From contig CAINTU010000184.1 in assembly GCA_903853515.1 (NCBI GenBank), positions 1-5,895 of the forward strand: a stretch of 5,895 nt of DNA. Direction: 5' to 3'. A program made the position numbers and the translations under genes. The DNA is from an uncultured Micrococcales bacterium. Its GTDB lineage: Bacteria; Actinomycetota; Actinomycetes; Actinomycetales; Microbacteriaceae. The notes under the pieces were generated by a model that ran no database searches, had not been told where the DNA came from, and saw nothing but the letters and a program-made list of their open reading frames with translations. Below, piece after piece: positions 1 to 5,480 of the stretch. The stretch's first letter is position 1. Every line of letters starts with the position of its first letter.

Positions 1-1
1 C

Positions 2-916
2 TTTTATAGGGGGCTTGACTGCCCCGAGTATCCGGATCTTTTCTATGTGGTCTATTTTCTAGGCAACGCGCCGGAAGTTATAAAGGTGAACAGGAGGTCT
101 GATTACAACTACCCTCTGGTTTTCATTAGCGCAACATCTACTGGTTGGGATGGAAACAAAAAAGTAGATCCATCGACTACAAGCTTTTTGGCTACTAATT
201 GGAACGTTTTTCTTTCACCCAAAGCTCACGGGTGGGGATACTTTGATGTAGTGGATTATGCGGACCCCGGCAAATTCCCTAAGCCAGAGCCGGATTACCC
301 TAGCAAGAATAAGCCCATTATTCATGGCGAGCCCTATCTAGAAAACACCATCTCTGTCGATGTGGGTAGTTACCCCGAGGGAACCACCTTTATTTATGAC
401 TACGTGGGCGTCATGAAAGCCTACGATTACATGGATTTGAGCACTTTCCAGTGGCGTAAAGCTCAGGACCACACCAAGTCAACGCTGTTCTTAGATCAAT
501 ACATGTACGAATGGCACTACCAAATTTCAGTAAAAGTAACAGTGAAAGTGCCTGGATACAGGCAATTTGACATCACGAGCGATAAGTTGGCGCCTATCTC
601 AGTGGGGCCAATTCCGAACGCGCCGACCCCAACCATTTCGAGTTCCACCGTTGTGCCTACGCAAAATTCTATTTTGACGGCCTTATCTGAAAATTGGATG
701 GCTGGTACCAAATTAAGTTACCAGTGGTTGCGCGACGACAAGATTGTCGCAGGATCAAGAGCGTCGACTTACAAAGTAACTTCAAAAGACATAGGGCATC
801 AGATCAGCGTAGCGGTAACTGGTGTTGGGCCAACGCGCTTCATATATCTAAATGTGACTGAAAAATACCTCGCCACAACTAAGAAATCAGTTGCGATACA
901 GATAACAAAGAATTAG
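2..916 (+). CDS. Surface or secreted protein with two C-terminal Ig-like repeats, 5' end outside the window
   Basis: The reading frame is open to the left edge with no stop, so the GTG at 47 is probably not the start and the gene begins upstream; 304 residues are visible. Counting from the codon at 47, residues 88-186 and 193-287 look like two copies of an Ig-like repeat common in actinobacterial secreted proteins. The second is clear: LSYQWLRDDKIVAG, then STYKVTSKDIGHQISVAVTG. The first is diverged but keeps a FQW, a STLFLD and a QISVKVTVKVPGY segment. The part before residue 88 is rich in Tyr, Trp and Gly and is not recognised. No LPXTG motif or membrane segment follows the last repeat, so any anchor or export signal must lie upstream. 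The gene is visibly more AT-rich than the minus-strand genes and converges on the hydrolase. It may bind a surface or polymer, but that is inference and the specific function is unknown. Confidence 0.75.
   Translation, partial: FYRGLDCPEYPDLFYVVYFLGNAPEVIKVNRRSDYNYPLVFISATSTGWDGNKKVDPSTTSFLATNWNVFLSPKAHGWGYFDVVDYADPGKFPKPEPDYPSKNKPIIHGEPYLENTISVDVGSYPEGTTFIYDYVGVMKAYDYMDLSTFQWRKAQDHTKSTLFLDQYMYEWHYQISVKVTVKVPGYRQFDITSDKLAPISVGPIPNAPTPTISSSTVVPTQNSILTALSENWMAGTKLSYQWLRDDKIVAGSRASTYKVTSKDIGHQISVAVTGVGPTRFIYLNVTEKYLATTKKSVAIQITKN
308..604 (+). other. Ig-like repeat 1, degenerate, with an insertion
   Basis: This is the first of two related repeats in the left-edge surface protein. It follows the pattern of repeat 2: a Pro/Ile entry (KPIIHGEPYLEN), an IS.DVG.YPEGT strand pair, an FQW core, STLFLD, then QISVKVTVKVPGY and ITSDKLAPISVG. 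About ten extra residues (YVGVMKAYDYMD) sit before the FQW core. The relation was judged by eye, so the boundaries are approximate. Confidence 0.5.
623..907 (+). other. Ig-like repeat 2, C-terminal
   Basis: The segment has the typical order of an actinobacterial Ig-like surface repeat: PTPTISSSTV, a leading strand, LSYQWLRDDKIVAG, STYKVTSKDIGHQISVAVTG, and a closing strand that ends at the C-terminus. The central YQW..(D)..K.I.G....TYKVT..D.G..ISV.VTG pattern is the recognisable part. Such repeats usually act as spacer or adhesive modules on the cell surface. Confidence 0.65.
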
Positions 917-982
917 TTTCTGATCGCGACTTACCCCGTGATTCCTGCGCTTTATTGTGTAGTAGCACTGAACATTCTCGGC

Positions 983-1008
983 GGCTTTGCTTCATCGAAG
1001 TGGCAGCC
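983..1008. terminator. Weak stem-loop between convergent genes
   Basis: The 112-base gap between the convergent stops at 916 and 1029 holds no gene. It contains an imperfect hairpin: GGCT at 983-986 pairs with AGCC at 1005-1008, and CTTC at 990-993 pairs with GAAG at 997-1000, with an unpaired inner bulge. No T-run follows on either strand, so it is not a classical intrinsic terminator. Its position between two converging genes is the main reason to list it. Confidence 0.2.
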
Positions 1009-1028
1009 CCAAACCTTCTGATCCGTAG

Positions 1029-1757
1029 TCAGTGGCTCGAGAGGTAGACCTCAGGCAGCGGGGCGAACTGCGGCGCTACTGCGCCAACGATTTCGTTGAG
1101 CACGCGCTTAGTTGCGGTTTCGCCTACCCACAGGTGCTTGGCATCATCCACTGGTATTAATTCGAGACGCTCAATCACTGAAAAAGCTATGGCAGCCTCA
1201 GCTGGCTCTAGATAATCGTCGTGCTCTGGAACCAGGGCAATGATTCGTTTGGTGTTTTGGTTCCAACGAGCAAGCTCTTCTTGAGAGGTTCGATGAAGCG
1301 GCGGCGAGAGCAAAATGGTGCCAACAACTGCATCGAAGTCGGGACCATATTTGAGAGCTAGTTCGGTGCCGAAGCTCCAGCCGACTAACCAAATGTTTGG
1401 CAGCTTCTGCGCCACCGCGAATTCAACAGCAGCCGCAACGTCTAGGCGCTCTAAGTTGCCGTGATCGAATTGGCCTTCGCTTATGCCATGAGGTGACGCG
1501 GTGCCTCGAGTGTTGAAACGCAACACAGCAATATTGGCAAGGGCGGGCAATCGGTTTGCGGCCTTGCGATAGATGTGCGAATCCATAAAGCCGCCGGCAG
1601 TTGGCAATGGGTGCAGCATAATCAAAGTTGCCACTGGGCTTTGACTAACCGGCAGTGCCAGCTCGCCAACGAGATTTAGACCATCAGCGGTGTGCAAAGT
1701 AATAGCCGTGCGATTAGCCGGCAACTCGACCGCAGATCGAATTTCGATTTCGGTCAA
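1029..1757 (-). CDS. Alpha/beta hydrolase, cytoplasmic, substrate unknown
   Basis: This is a 242-residue alpha/beta-hydrolase-fold protein. The nucleophile elbow is GWSFG with Ser128. His-Pro at 49-50 (LHPLPT) fits the oxyanion region. The likely acid is Asp180 or Asp181 in PEHDDYLEP, and the likely catalytic His is His208 in AKHLWVGE. The LRFNTRG segment at 79-85 is typical of the family. No signal peptide or membrane segment is seen. I chose the TTG at 1757 because it overlaps the upstream TGA stop as TTGA and has GCAGGG nine bases upstream; it also gives an MTEIEIRSAV start, which resembles relatives I recall. An in-frame TTG at 1775 would add six residues. The gene ends a tight three-gene cluster and is probably co-translated with the small zinc-binding-type gene before it. 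It is most likely an esterase- or peptidase-like enzyme; the substrate cannot be read from sequence. Confidence 0.85.
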   Translation of the reverse strand: MTEIEIRSAVELPANRTAITLHTADGLNLVGELALPVSQSPVATLIMLHPLPTAGGFMDSHIYRKAANRLPALANIAVLRFNTRGTASPHGISEGQFDHGNLERLDVAAAVEFAVAQKLPNIWLVGWSFGTELALKYGPDFDAVVGTILLSPPLHRTSQEELARWNQNTKRIIALVPEHDDYLEPAEAAIAFSVIERLELIPVDDAKHLWVGETATKRVLNEIVGAVAPQFAPLPEVYLSSH

Positions 1758-2050
1758 TTGATGCGACCCTGCCAACGACTAAAACACATGGTGTGAAAGT
1801 GGCGGCGAATGCTAGGGCCAAGATCGGTCTCCCACGCGACAACGTGAGCGACGCCTTCGCCAAATGTGCCGTTGCAGAAAGGGCACGTCCATTTTTTGCC
1901 CTCTTCGGCGCTAGCCCCAGAATGCGATTGCTTAGTGAACGAGATTGAACCCTTTATCACAGTGGTTCGAATGCCCATGCGCACGCGGTCAAGATCTAAA
2001 GCCTCTGGTTCTTCACGCTTGCCGCGGCGAGACTGATTCTTGCGCCCCAC
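1754..2050 (-). CDS. Small conserved actinobacterial protein with putative zinc-binding CxxC and HxH..C motifs
   Basis: The product is a 98-residue protein with a very basic N-terminus (RKNQSRRGKR). It has a putative metal site: C56 and C59 (CPFC), H69 (HVVAW), then H84, H86 and C89 (RRHFHTMCF). The CxxC, HVVAW and RRHxHxxC layout matches a small protein family that I recall as widespread in Actinobacteria. Members are often labelled ATP/GTP-binding protein, but no Walker motif is visible here, so that label is not supported. The GTG at 2050 is chosen because AGGTGG sits nine bases upstream; the gene begins three bases after the stop of the SLT-like gene. It overlaps the hydrolase start by four bases, and I recall the same pairing in other actinobacteria. 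The layout also resembles HNH-type zinc folds, but the catalytic residues are not convincing. Function unknown; nucleic-acid binding is a guess from the basic end. Confidence 0.75.
   Translation of the reverse strand: MGRKNQSRRGKREEPEALDLDRVRMGIRTTVIKGSISFTKQSHSGASAEEGKKWTCPFCNGTFGEGVAHVVAWETDLGPSIRRHFHTMCFSRWQGRIN
1767..1772 (-). promoter_or_regulatory. Ribosome binding site that decides the hydrolase start
   Basis: On the minus strand GCAGGG lies nine bases before the TTG at 1757, inside the last codons of the upstream gene. Together with the TTGA stop/start overlap it supports translational coupling and favours the TTG at 1757 over the TTG at 1775. Confidence 0.5.
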
Positions 2051-2053
2051 GAA

Positions 2054-2713
2054 TTAGTACCACCTGAATTGGTCTGAATGCGCGAGCGCACCACACGGCG
2101 AGTGATAACGGCCGTCGATATAGCCAATGCCCCACCGAATTTGTGTTTGCGAGTTAGTCATCCAGTCAGCGCCGGCCTCAGCCATCTTAACGCCAGGCAA
2201 CGCCTGCGGAATGCCGTATGCACCCGACGAGGCGTTATAGGCATTCACGCGCCAATTCGACTCGCGATTCCACAAGGCGACCAAACACGAATACTGGTCA
2301 TGACCCCACCCGTGGGCCAGCACCAAATCAAGGGCGAAAGCCTTGTCTGAGCCCTGGGTTGGGTTGGCCGCATCGGCCACAAAGATTGCCTTAGCCGCGT
2401 CGCCGGTTACAACGCTGTAACCACCTCTAGAAAAGCTAACTTTGGCCTGAGAATAATAAGCAAAGTTTTGAGCTGAATCGGTTGAATCAGCTGTTGATGC
2501 ATAAAAATACGGCCGAGCCATGGCACCCGAATAAGGGTCAACCACATTAACCAAGAGGGTTGCAGCTGCAAAGGTGAAGCCGAAGCTAGTAACAAACCGG
2601 CGCTTATAAACCCCTGCCCTACTTGGCTTTGGTGGTTTTGGCGGGCGATTGCCCCGCAATTTGATTGCCAAACGGCGGCTAAGGGGCTCTCGCTCAATTT
2701 CGTGTCTGCCCAT
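2054..2713 (-). CDS. Membrane-anchored or secreted SLT/lysozyme-like protein
   Basis: The product has 219 residues. Residues 1-39 are basic and Pro-rich (RPPKPPKP), followed by one hydrophobic segment at about 42-57 (FGFTFAAATLLVNVV). That segment is a signal anchor or an unusually long signal peptide, placing the rest outside the membrane. The C-terminal 80 residues resemble SLT-type lytic transglycosylases of actinobacteria: WNRESNW with the probable catalytic Glu151, GAYGIPQALPG at 164-174, QIRWGIGYI at 191-199, and a YHSPCGALAH tail that ends in WY. Cys143 and Cys207 could form a disulfide. The middle region (about 60-130) is not recognised. The start at 2713 has GGCGGTGA just upstream. 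It is the first gene of a three-gene cluster after a gap of about 100 bases. It probably cleaves peptidoglycan for wall growth or remodelling. An aggregation-promoting-factor-like role is the alternative. Confidence 0.8.
   Translation of the reverse strand: MGRHEIEREPLSRRLAIKLRGNRPPKPPKPSRAGVYKRRFVTSFGFTFAAATLLVNVVDPYSGAMARPYFYASTADSTDSAQNFAYYSQAKVSFSRGGYSVVTGDAAKAIFVADAANPTQGSDKAFALDLVLAHGWGHDQYSCLVALWNRESNWRVNAYNASSGAYGIPQALPGVKMAEAGADWMTNSQTQIRWGIGYIDGRYHSPCGALAHSDQFRWY
2060..2065 (-). promoter_or_regulatory. Ribosome binding site for the GTG start at 2050
   Basis: The minus strand reads AGGTGG, nine bases before the GTG. These bases also encode the last codons (Arg-Trp) of the upstream SLT-like gene, so the two genes are probably translated from one message. 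This site supports GTG at 2050 over the internal ATG (Met25). Confidence 0.6.
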
Positions 2714-2747
2714 TATTCACCGCCTAAATCAAACGCTCTAAAAGGTA

Positions 2748-2753
2748 ATTCTA
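2748..2753 (-). promoter_or_regulatory. Possible -10 box for the SLT-like gene cluster
   Basis: The minus strand reads TAGAAT about 35 bases before the ATG at 2713, which would give a leader of roughly 28 bases. No good -35 hexamer is found at 16-18 bases upstream; the best is a poor TGGCTT. The site is suggested mainly by its place in the only sizeable gap between same-strand genes. Confidence 0.25.
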
Positions 2754-2779
2754 ACCGCCTGCCAACAAACAAGCCAGAA

Positions 2780-2812
2780 GGCAAATGGCGGTCAATTGCC
2801 TGACAAATCAGG
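2780..2812 (-). terminator. Two overlapping hairpins after the nuclease gene
   Basis: Just past the nuclease stop, CCTGA at 2799-2803 and TCAGG at 2808-2812 form a perfect 5-bp stem with a 4-base loop. GGCAA at 2780-2784 and TTGCC at 2796-2800 form a second 5-bp stem with an 11-base loop. They share bases 2799-2800, so both cannot be fully formed. In the transcript a loosely T-rich stretch (TTGTTTGTT) comes further downstream, not directly after either stem. This could end the pyrH-to-nuclease transcript, but it is not a textbook terminator. Confidence 0.25.
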
Positions 2813-2814
2813 GA

Positions 2815-3519
2815 TTATTGGCCCGGTATGCCCTGCTTTGGGCAAGTTGCTAACACATTCGCCATCGCAGCATGCTCAGCCCAAGTAACCCAAAGATGAT
2901 ATTTGTATTTCACTGCAATTTGGCGGGCAACATAGGCGCACTGATAGGCCTGTCTTGGCAACCAGTTGGCGGCGTCTGCATCACCCTTAGATTCGTTAGT
3001 CGGGCCGTCGACTGCTAGCAATTCGAGCGGATCGTTTGCCAGGTTATATCGAGCCCCAGCGCTCAAGTTTTTTGCTCCGGTTTGCCAAGCGTTGCCAAGC
3101 GCAACCACGTGGTCGATCTGCACGGCATTGCTAGTTGAAACACCGCGAACAAAGTGGATTGTGTTGCCCGTATATGGATCGTGCAGAGTGCCGGTGGCGA
3201 CAGTGCAGGCAGGTGATTTGCGATAAGTAATTTGGATTAGATCTCGAATCAAGATGTAGTTGCGCAAATCGCAGTTGCCGATGTTGCCCCAACCATCGCT
3301 GAAATTGCGCCTTGCGTAACCTGCCATCGAAGACGGTGAATGCACCTTTAACTTGGCTAAGAGTGATCTGGCAGTGGTGGCTTCATGTCTGATGGTTTGC
3401 GCTTGAGCGCCAGGTGCGATTGCTAGCGAAGCAACCACTAAGAGCGCGCTAAAGAAGGCGTTGAAACTGAAGAACTTCGATGACGCGATCGATGAACGCA
3501 TCCACTTGAAATTCGGCAT
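2815..3519 (-). CDS. Secreted HNH-type nuclease, DUF1524 / GmrSD C-terminal family
   Basis: The product has 234 residues. Residues 1-40 are a clear signal peptide: basic start, hydrophobic core ALLVVASLAI at about 25-34, and cleavage likely after AQA (Ala40). The mature part has the DUF1524 nuclease core: IDHVVALG at 135-142 with Asp136 and His137, ANDPLELLAVDG at 161-172, and PTNESKGDADAANW at 173-186 with Asn175 and Lys178. These match the D-H and N-x-x-K positions of secreted actinobacterial members. Four cysteines (83, 105, 194, 226) could make two disulfides, fitting an extracellular enzyme. The ATG at 3519 is chosen for the strong AAGGGGTGG just upstream; the frame runs open to 3618 but lacks a better start. 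The first 71 bases lie inside the DivIVA-type gene in another frame. It probably degrades extracellular DNA for nutrients. A toxin role is less likely, because no immunity gene is evident. Confidence 0.85.
   Translation of the reverse strand: MPNFKWMRSSIASSKFFSFNAFFSALLVVASLAIAPGAQAQTIRHEATTARSLLAKLKVHSPSSMAGYARRNFSDGWGNIGNCDLRNYILIRDLIQITYRKSPACTVATGTLHDPYTGNTIHFVRGVSTSNAVQIDHVVALGNAWQTGAKNLSAGARYNLANDPLELLAVDGPTNESKGDADAANWLPRQAYQCAYVARQIAVKYKYHLWVTWAEHAAMANVLATCPKQGIPGQ
3082..3101 (-). repeat. Perfect tandem 10-base direct repeat within the nuclease gene
   Basis: TTGCCAAGCG occurs twice in a row on the plus strand (3082-3091 and 3092-3101). The unit is not a multiple of three, yet the frame stays open and encodes the ALGNAWQ segment of the conserved nuclease core, so it is probably chance codon use. 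Confidence 0.5.
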
Positions 3520-3997
3520 AGCCACCCCTTTTAAGCCTGAACACAGTAAGCCGCACTTCGCGTTCTGTGATCGGCATTTTGCCTTCAAAATGAAGCGCGA
3601 CCATGTCGACAAGCGCATCGACCTCGCGTGGAGAATAGCCTCGATTTAACATTGACCTGCGCTTAAAGCGGCGACCGCGCGAGCGACCGATACGCGAATC
3701 AATGACTTCGCGCTGAGTCTGCATTCGCGCCTCGAACGCCGCCTTGCCTTCGATCAAAAGTTTGTGGCGCAGTTCTCGCTCAGCAAAAACGTCTTCGATG
3801 CGATCAAGAGCTGCATCGACGGCAGAGATGCTATAGCCGTTGCTAACCAGAGCAAAACGCTTGGCTCGCACCGACTCAGCTGTCATTGTGCCGCCCGAAA
3901 TCAGGTCAAACTGCTCTTTAGCCTCAGCCAAAAAATGGTCAACCTCTGCGATTTCATAACCGCGATGGTTGCCAGATTTCGGAAGTTTGTAGTTCAC
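3449..3997 (-). CDS. DivIVA-type domain repeat protein with four GYx4VD motifs
   Basis: The product has 182 residues and four motifs of identical spacing: GYEIAEVD at 13-20, GYSISAVD at 54-61, GYSPREVD at 120-127 and GYAEFQVD at 159-166. The GY..(x4)VD motif followed by a hydrophobic helix is the DivIVA-type (DivI1A) membrane-binding and coiled-coil start seen in actinobacterial proteins, some of which carry several copies. The middle, about 78-115, is highly charged and rich in Arg, Glu and Lys. The frame stays open to 4123, but that upstream stretch would overlap cdsA by about 100 bases and has no relation to the family. I chose GTG at 3997, 20 bases after the cdsA stop; its ribosome site is weak. 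It lies directly behind cdsA and ends inside the nuclease gene. A role in organising membrane or polar growth is inferred only from the family; function unknown. Confidence 0.75.
   Translation of the reverse strand: MNYKLPKSGNHRGYEIAEVDHFLAEAKEQFDLISGGTMTAESVRAKRFALVSNGYSISAVDAALDRIEDVFAERELRHKLLIEGKAAFEARMQTQREVIDSRIGRSRGRRFKRRSMLNRGYSPREVDALVDMVALHFEGKMPITEREVRLTVFRLKRGGYAEFQVDAFIDRVIEVLQFQRLL
3521..3530 (-). promoter_or_regulatory. Strong ribosome binding site for the nuclease, inside the DivIVA-type gene
   Basis: The minus strand reads AAGGGGTGGC immediately before T-ATG at 3519. The same bases encode Lys-Arg-Gly-Gly just before the fourth GYx4VD motif of the upstream protein. It is the strongest purine-rich site in the window and fixes the nuclease start within the upstream gene. 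Confidence 0.65.
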
Positions 3998-4017
3998 GCT
4001 TTCATTCTCGCAGACGC

Positions 4018-4893
4018 CTAGGCGAAGATTCGCACTGCGACCAGCATTAACAGATAAGCGATGAGGGCCGCGGGCAACATTGAGTCGAGGCGATCCATCA
4101 CGCCGCCGTGACCAGGAATCCATGAAGACATGTCTTTAACCCCGAGGTCACGTTTTATGAGCGACTCGCTCAAATCACCAAGAACCGAACCAAGGATTAT
4201 GAACGCGGCCACAACCATGCCGAACCACCAAGGCAACCCGAGCAACCACACCGTTAGTATCACGCCAGAGGCGCCGCCAAAAAGAATCGACGCTGCAAGA
4301 CCCTCGAGCGACTTTTTGGGGCTGACTTTTGCGGCTAGGCGTCGCTTGCCAAATCGTCTGCCAATCAGATAGCCCATGGTGTCTGACAAAATAACGCTGA
4401 CCGCAAATGTGATGACCCAATATTTGCCATCGACGTGATTGCCTCTTGCTGGTTCGCGCAAAAGCAAGATTGAGAAGCTCATGGTTAGCGGCAAATAAAC
4501 AACCACAAAAGCTGCGGCCGAGAAATCACGCACAGTCTCGCGAAATGTTCGAGCCAAAAGTTTGCGTTGAATCAAAAGTTGCACTCCACGCCAAACCATC
4601 AGCGCTGCGATTACCACCCAGGCCGATATCCATTGCATGCGCTCGCCGCCGTAATAGGTGAAGAACAGCATCGCAGCGCTGCCGAGTGCTACCGGCACAC
4701 GCGCCACATACCAGTCTTTTATTCGAAGGGCTGTGCTTATCTCCCACGCGCCAGCTGCACAGGCGAGGGCGGCAAGAACCACAAAGAGCTCTTTGATGAT
4801 CAAAACAGAAAGCAGAAATGCCCCAGCCAAAATAAGGCCGAAGATTATCGATTGCGAGAGGCTGCGGCCGCTCTTGCTTTCTGTTGCCGACAT
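4018..4893 (-). CDS. cdsA: Phosphatidate cytidylyltransferase (CDP-diglyceride synthase)
   Basis: The enzyme makes CDP-diacylglycerol from phosphatidate and CTP, the branch point of bacterial phospholipid synthesis, in the cytoplasmic membrane. The 291-residue product is a polytopic membrane protein with hydrophobic segments at about 17-33, 36-50, 66-80, 90-105, 126-146, 158-177, 200-217, 222-240 and 272-289. The CDS signature is fully present at 244-270, reading SLIKRD, then KD, then IPGHGGVMDRLD, preceded by GDL at 239-241. A second conserved patch, SDTMGYLIGRRFGKRRLA, is at 170-187. The ATG at 4893 directly abuts the frr stop (TAA-ATG), so the two genes are probably translationally coupled. 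The upstream reading GAGGTC overlaps the frr end. Length and signature both fit the family well. Confidence 0.97.
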   Translation of the reverse strand: MSATESKSGRSLSQSIIFGLILAGAFLLSVLIIKELFVVLAALACAAGAWEISTALRIKDWYVARVPVALGSAAMLFFTYYGGERMQWISAWVVIAALMVWRGVQLLIQRKLLARTFRETVRDFSAAAFVVVYLPLTMSFSILLLREPARGNHVDGKYWVITFAVSVILSDTMGYLIGRRFGKRRLAAKVSPKKSLEGLAASILFGGASGVILTVWLLGLPWWFGMVVAAFIILGSVLGDLSESLIKRDLGVKDMSSWIPGHGGVMDRLDSMLPAALIAYLLMLVAVRIFA

Positions 4894-5454
4894 TTAGACC
4901 TCGAGCAGTTCGGCTTCTTTGCGCTTTAGAGCCTCATCGATTTGGTCGACGTGGGTCTTAGTCGAAGCATCAAGTTCTTTTTCTGCGCGAGCCAAGTCAT
5001 CATCACCGGCAAGGCCATCTTTTTTAAGTGCATCAAGTTCGTCTTTTGCTTTGCGGCGAATGTTGCGCACCGAGACGCGGTGGTCTTCGGCTTTGGTTTT
5101 GACAATCTTCACATACTCTTTGCGACGCTCTTCGGTCAGTTCAGGCAAGCTGACCCGCACCAGGTTGCCATCGTTGCTTGGGTTCGCGCCAAGGTTAGGC
5201 ATGTCACGAATTGCTTTTTCGATAGCGCCAAGCGCGCCCTTGTCATAAGGGGTAACCACGATTGTTCTGGCCTCAGGGTTAGCGACGCTAGCCAGTGCAG
5301 ACAACTGAGTCGGTGTGCCATAGTAATCAATCATCACGCGCTGAAAGAGCAGTGGATTTGCTCGGCCGGTGCGAATGGTCGCGAAGTCATCCTTGGCCGA
5401 CTCGACAGCCTTAGCCATCTTGTCTGATGCGTTAGCGAGAATTTCGGTAATCAT
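4894..5454 (-). CDS. frr: Ribosome recycling factor
   Basis: The factor works with EF-G to split the ribosome after termination. The 186-residue product has the usual family length. It begins with helix [17 protein letters not shown], then has the conserved [10 protein letters not shown] at 25-34, YYGTPTQL at 44-51, and [15 protein letters not shown] at about 102-116. The basic RNIRR at 130-134 lies in the long helical arm, and the end [20 protein letters not shown] is typical. The ATG at 5454 has AAAGGA six bases upstream, in the 26-base gap after pyrH. Its stop directly abuts the cdsA start. The pyrH-frr-cdsA order is the usual bacterial arrangement, so it likely shares a transcript with both. 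Nothing is odd in the gene itself. Confidence 0.97.
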   Translation of the reverse strand: MITEILANASDKMAKAVESAKDDFATIRTGRANPLLFQRVMIDYYGTPTQLSALASVANPEARTIVVTPYDKGALGAIEKAIRDMPNLGANPSNDGNLVRVSLPELTEERRKEYVKIVKTKAEDHRVSVRNIRRKAKDELDALKKDGLAGDDDLARAEKELDASTKTHVDQIDEALKRKEAELLEV

Positions 5455-5480
5455 TGGGGATCCTTTTGCGGGTTGGTTAG

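Noticed and set aside
2078..2350. 90-codon plus-strand open frame opposite the SLT-like catalytic domain
   Set aside because: It is antisense to a conserved domain with no supporting signal; the same applies to the plus-strand frame at 2966-3226 opposite the nuclease.
2407..2697. 96-codon minus-strand open frame inside the SLT-like gene
   Set aside because: It is an alternative frame of a gene with clear SLT motifs and has no domain features.
3082..3101. Tandem 10-base repeat as a phase-variation site
   Set aside because: There are only two copies, and the unit encodes a conserved motif without disrupting the frame. Chance is more likely.
2815..3519. Nuclease as a toxin, restriction or anti-phage component
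   Set aside because: DUF1524 also occurs in GmrSD-type defence enzymes, but here there is a signal peptide, four cysteines, no DUF262 partner and no immunity gene, so a secreted scavenging nuclease is simpler.
3520..3618. Upstream extension of the nuclease frame to 3618
   Set aside because: The extra 33 residues would put a Cys-rich segment before a complete signal peptide, and the strong ribosome site points to 3519.
3998..4123. Upstream extension of the DivIVA-type frame to an ATG at 4123
   Set aside because: It would overlap the conserved end of cdsA by about 100 bases and the extra residues (Arg-rich) have no family similarity. GTG at 3997 is a better start.
4567..4929. Plus-strand open frame opposite cdsA
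   Set aside because: It lies antisense to the cdsA coding sequence and shows no family features.
4942..5427. A 161-codon open frame on the plus strand opposite frr
   Set aside because: It is fully antisense to a clear, highly conserved frr, has no ribosome site of note and shows no recognisable domain. It is a codon-bias shadow.
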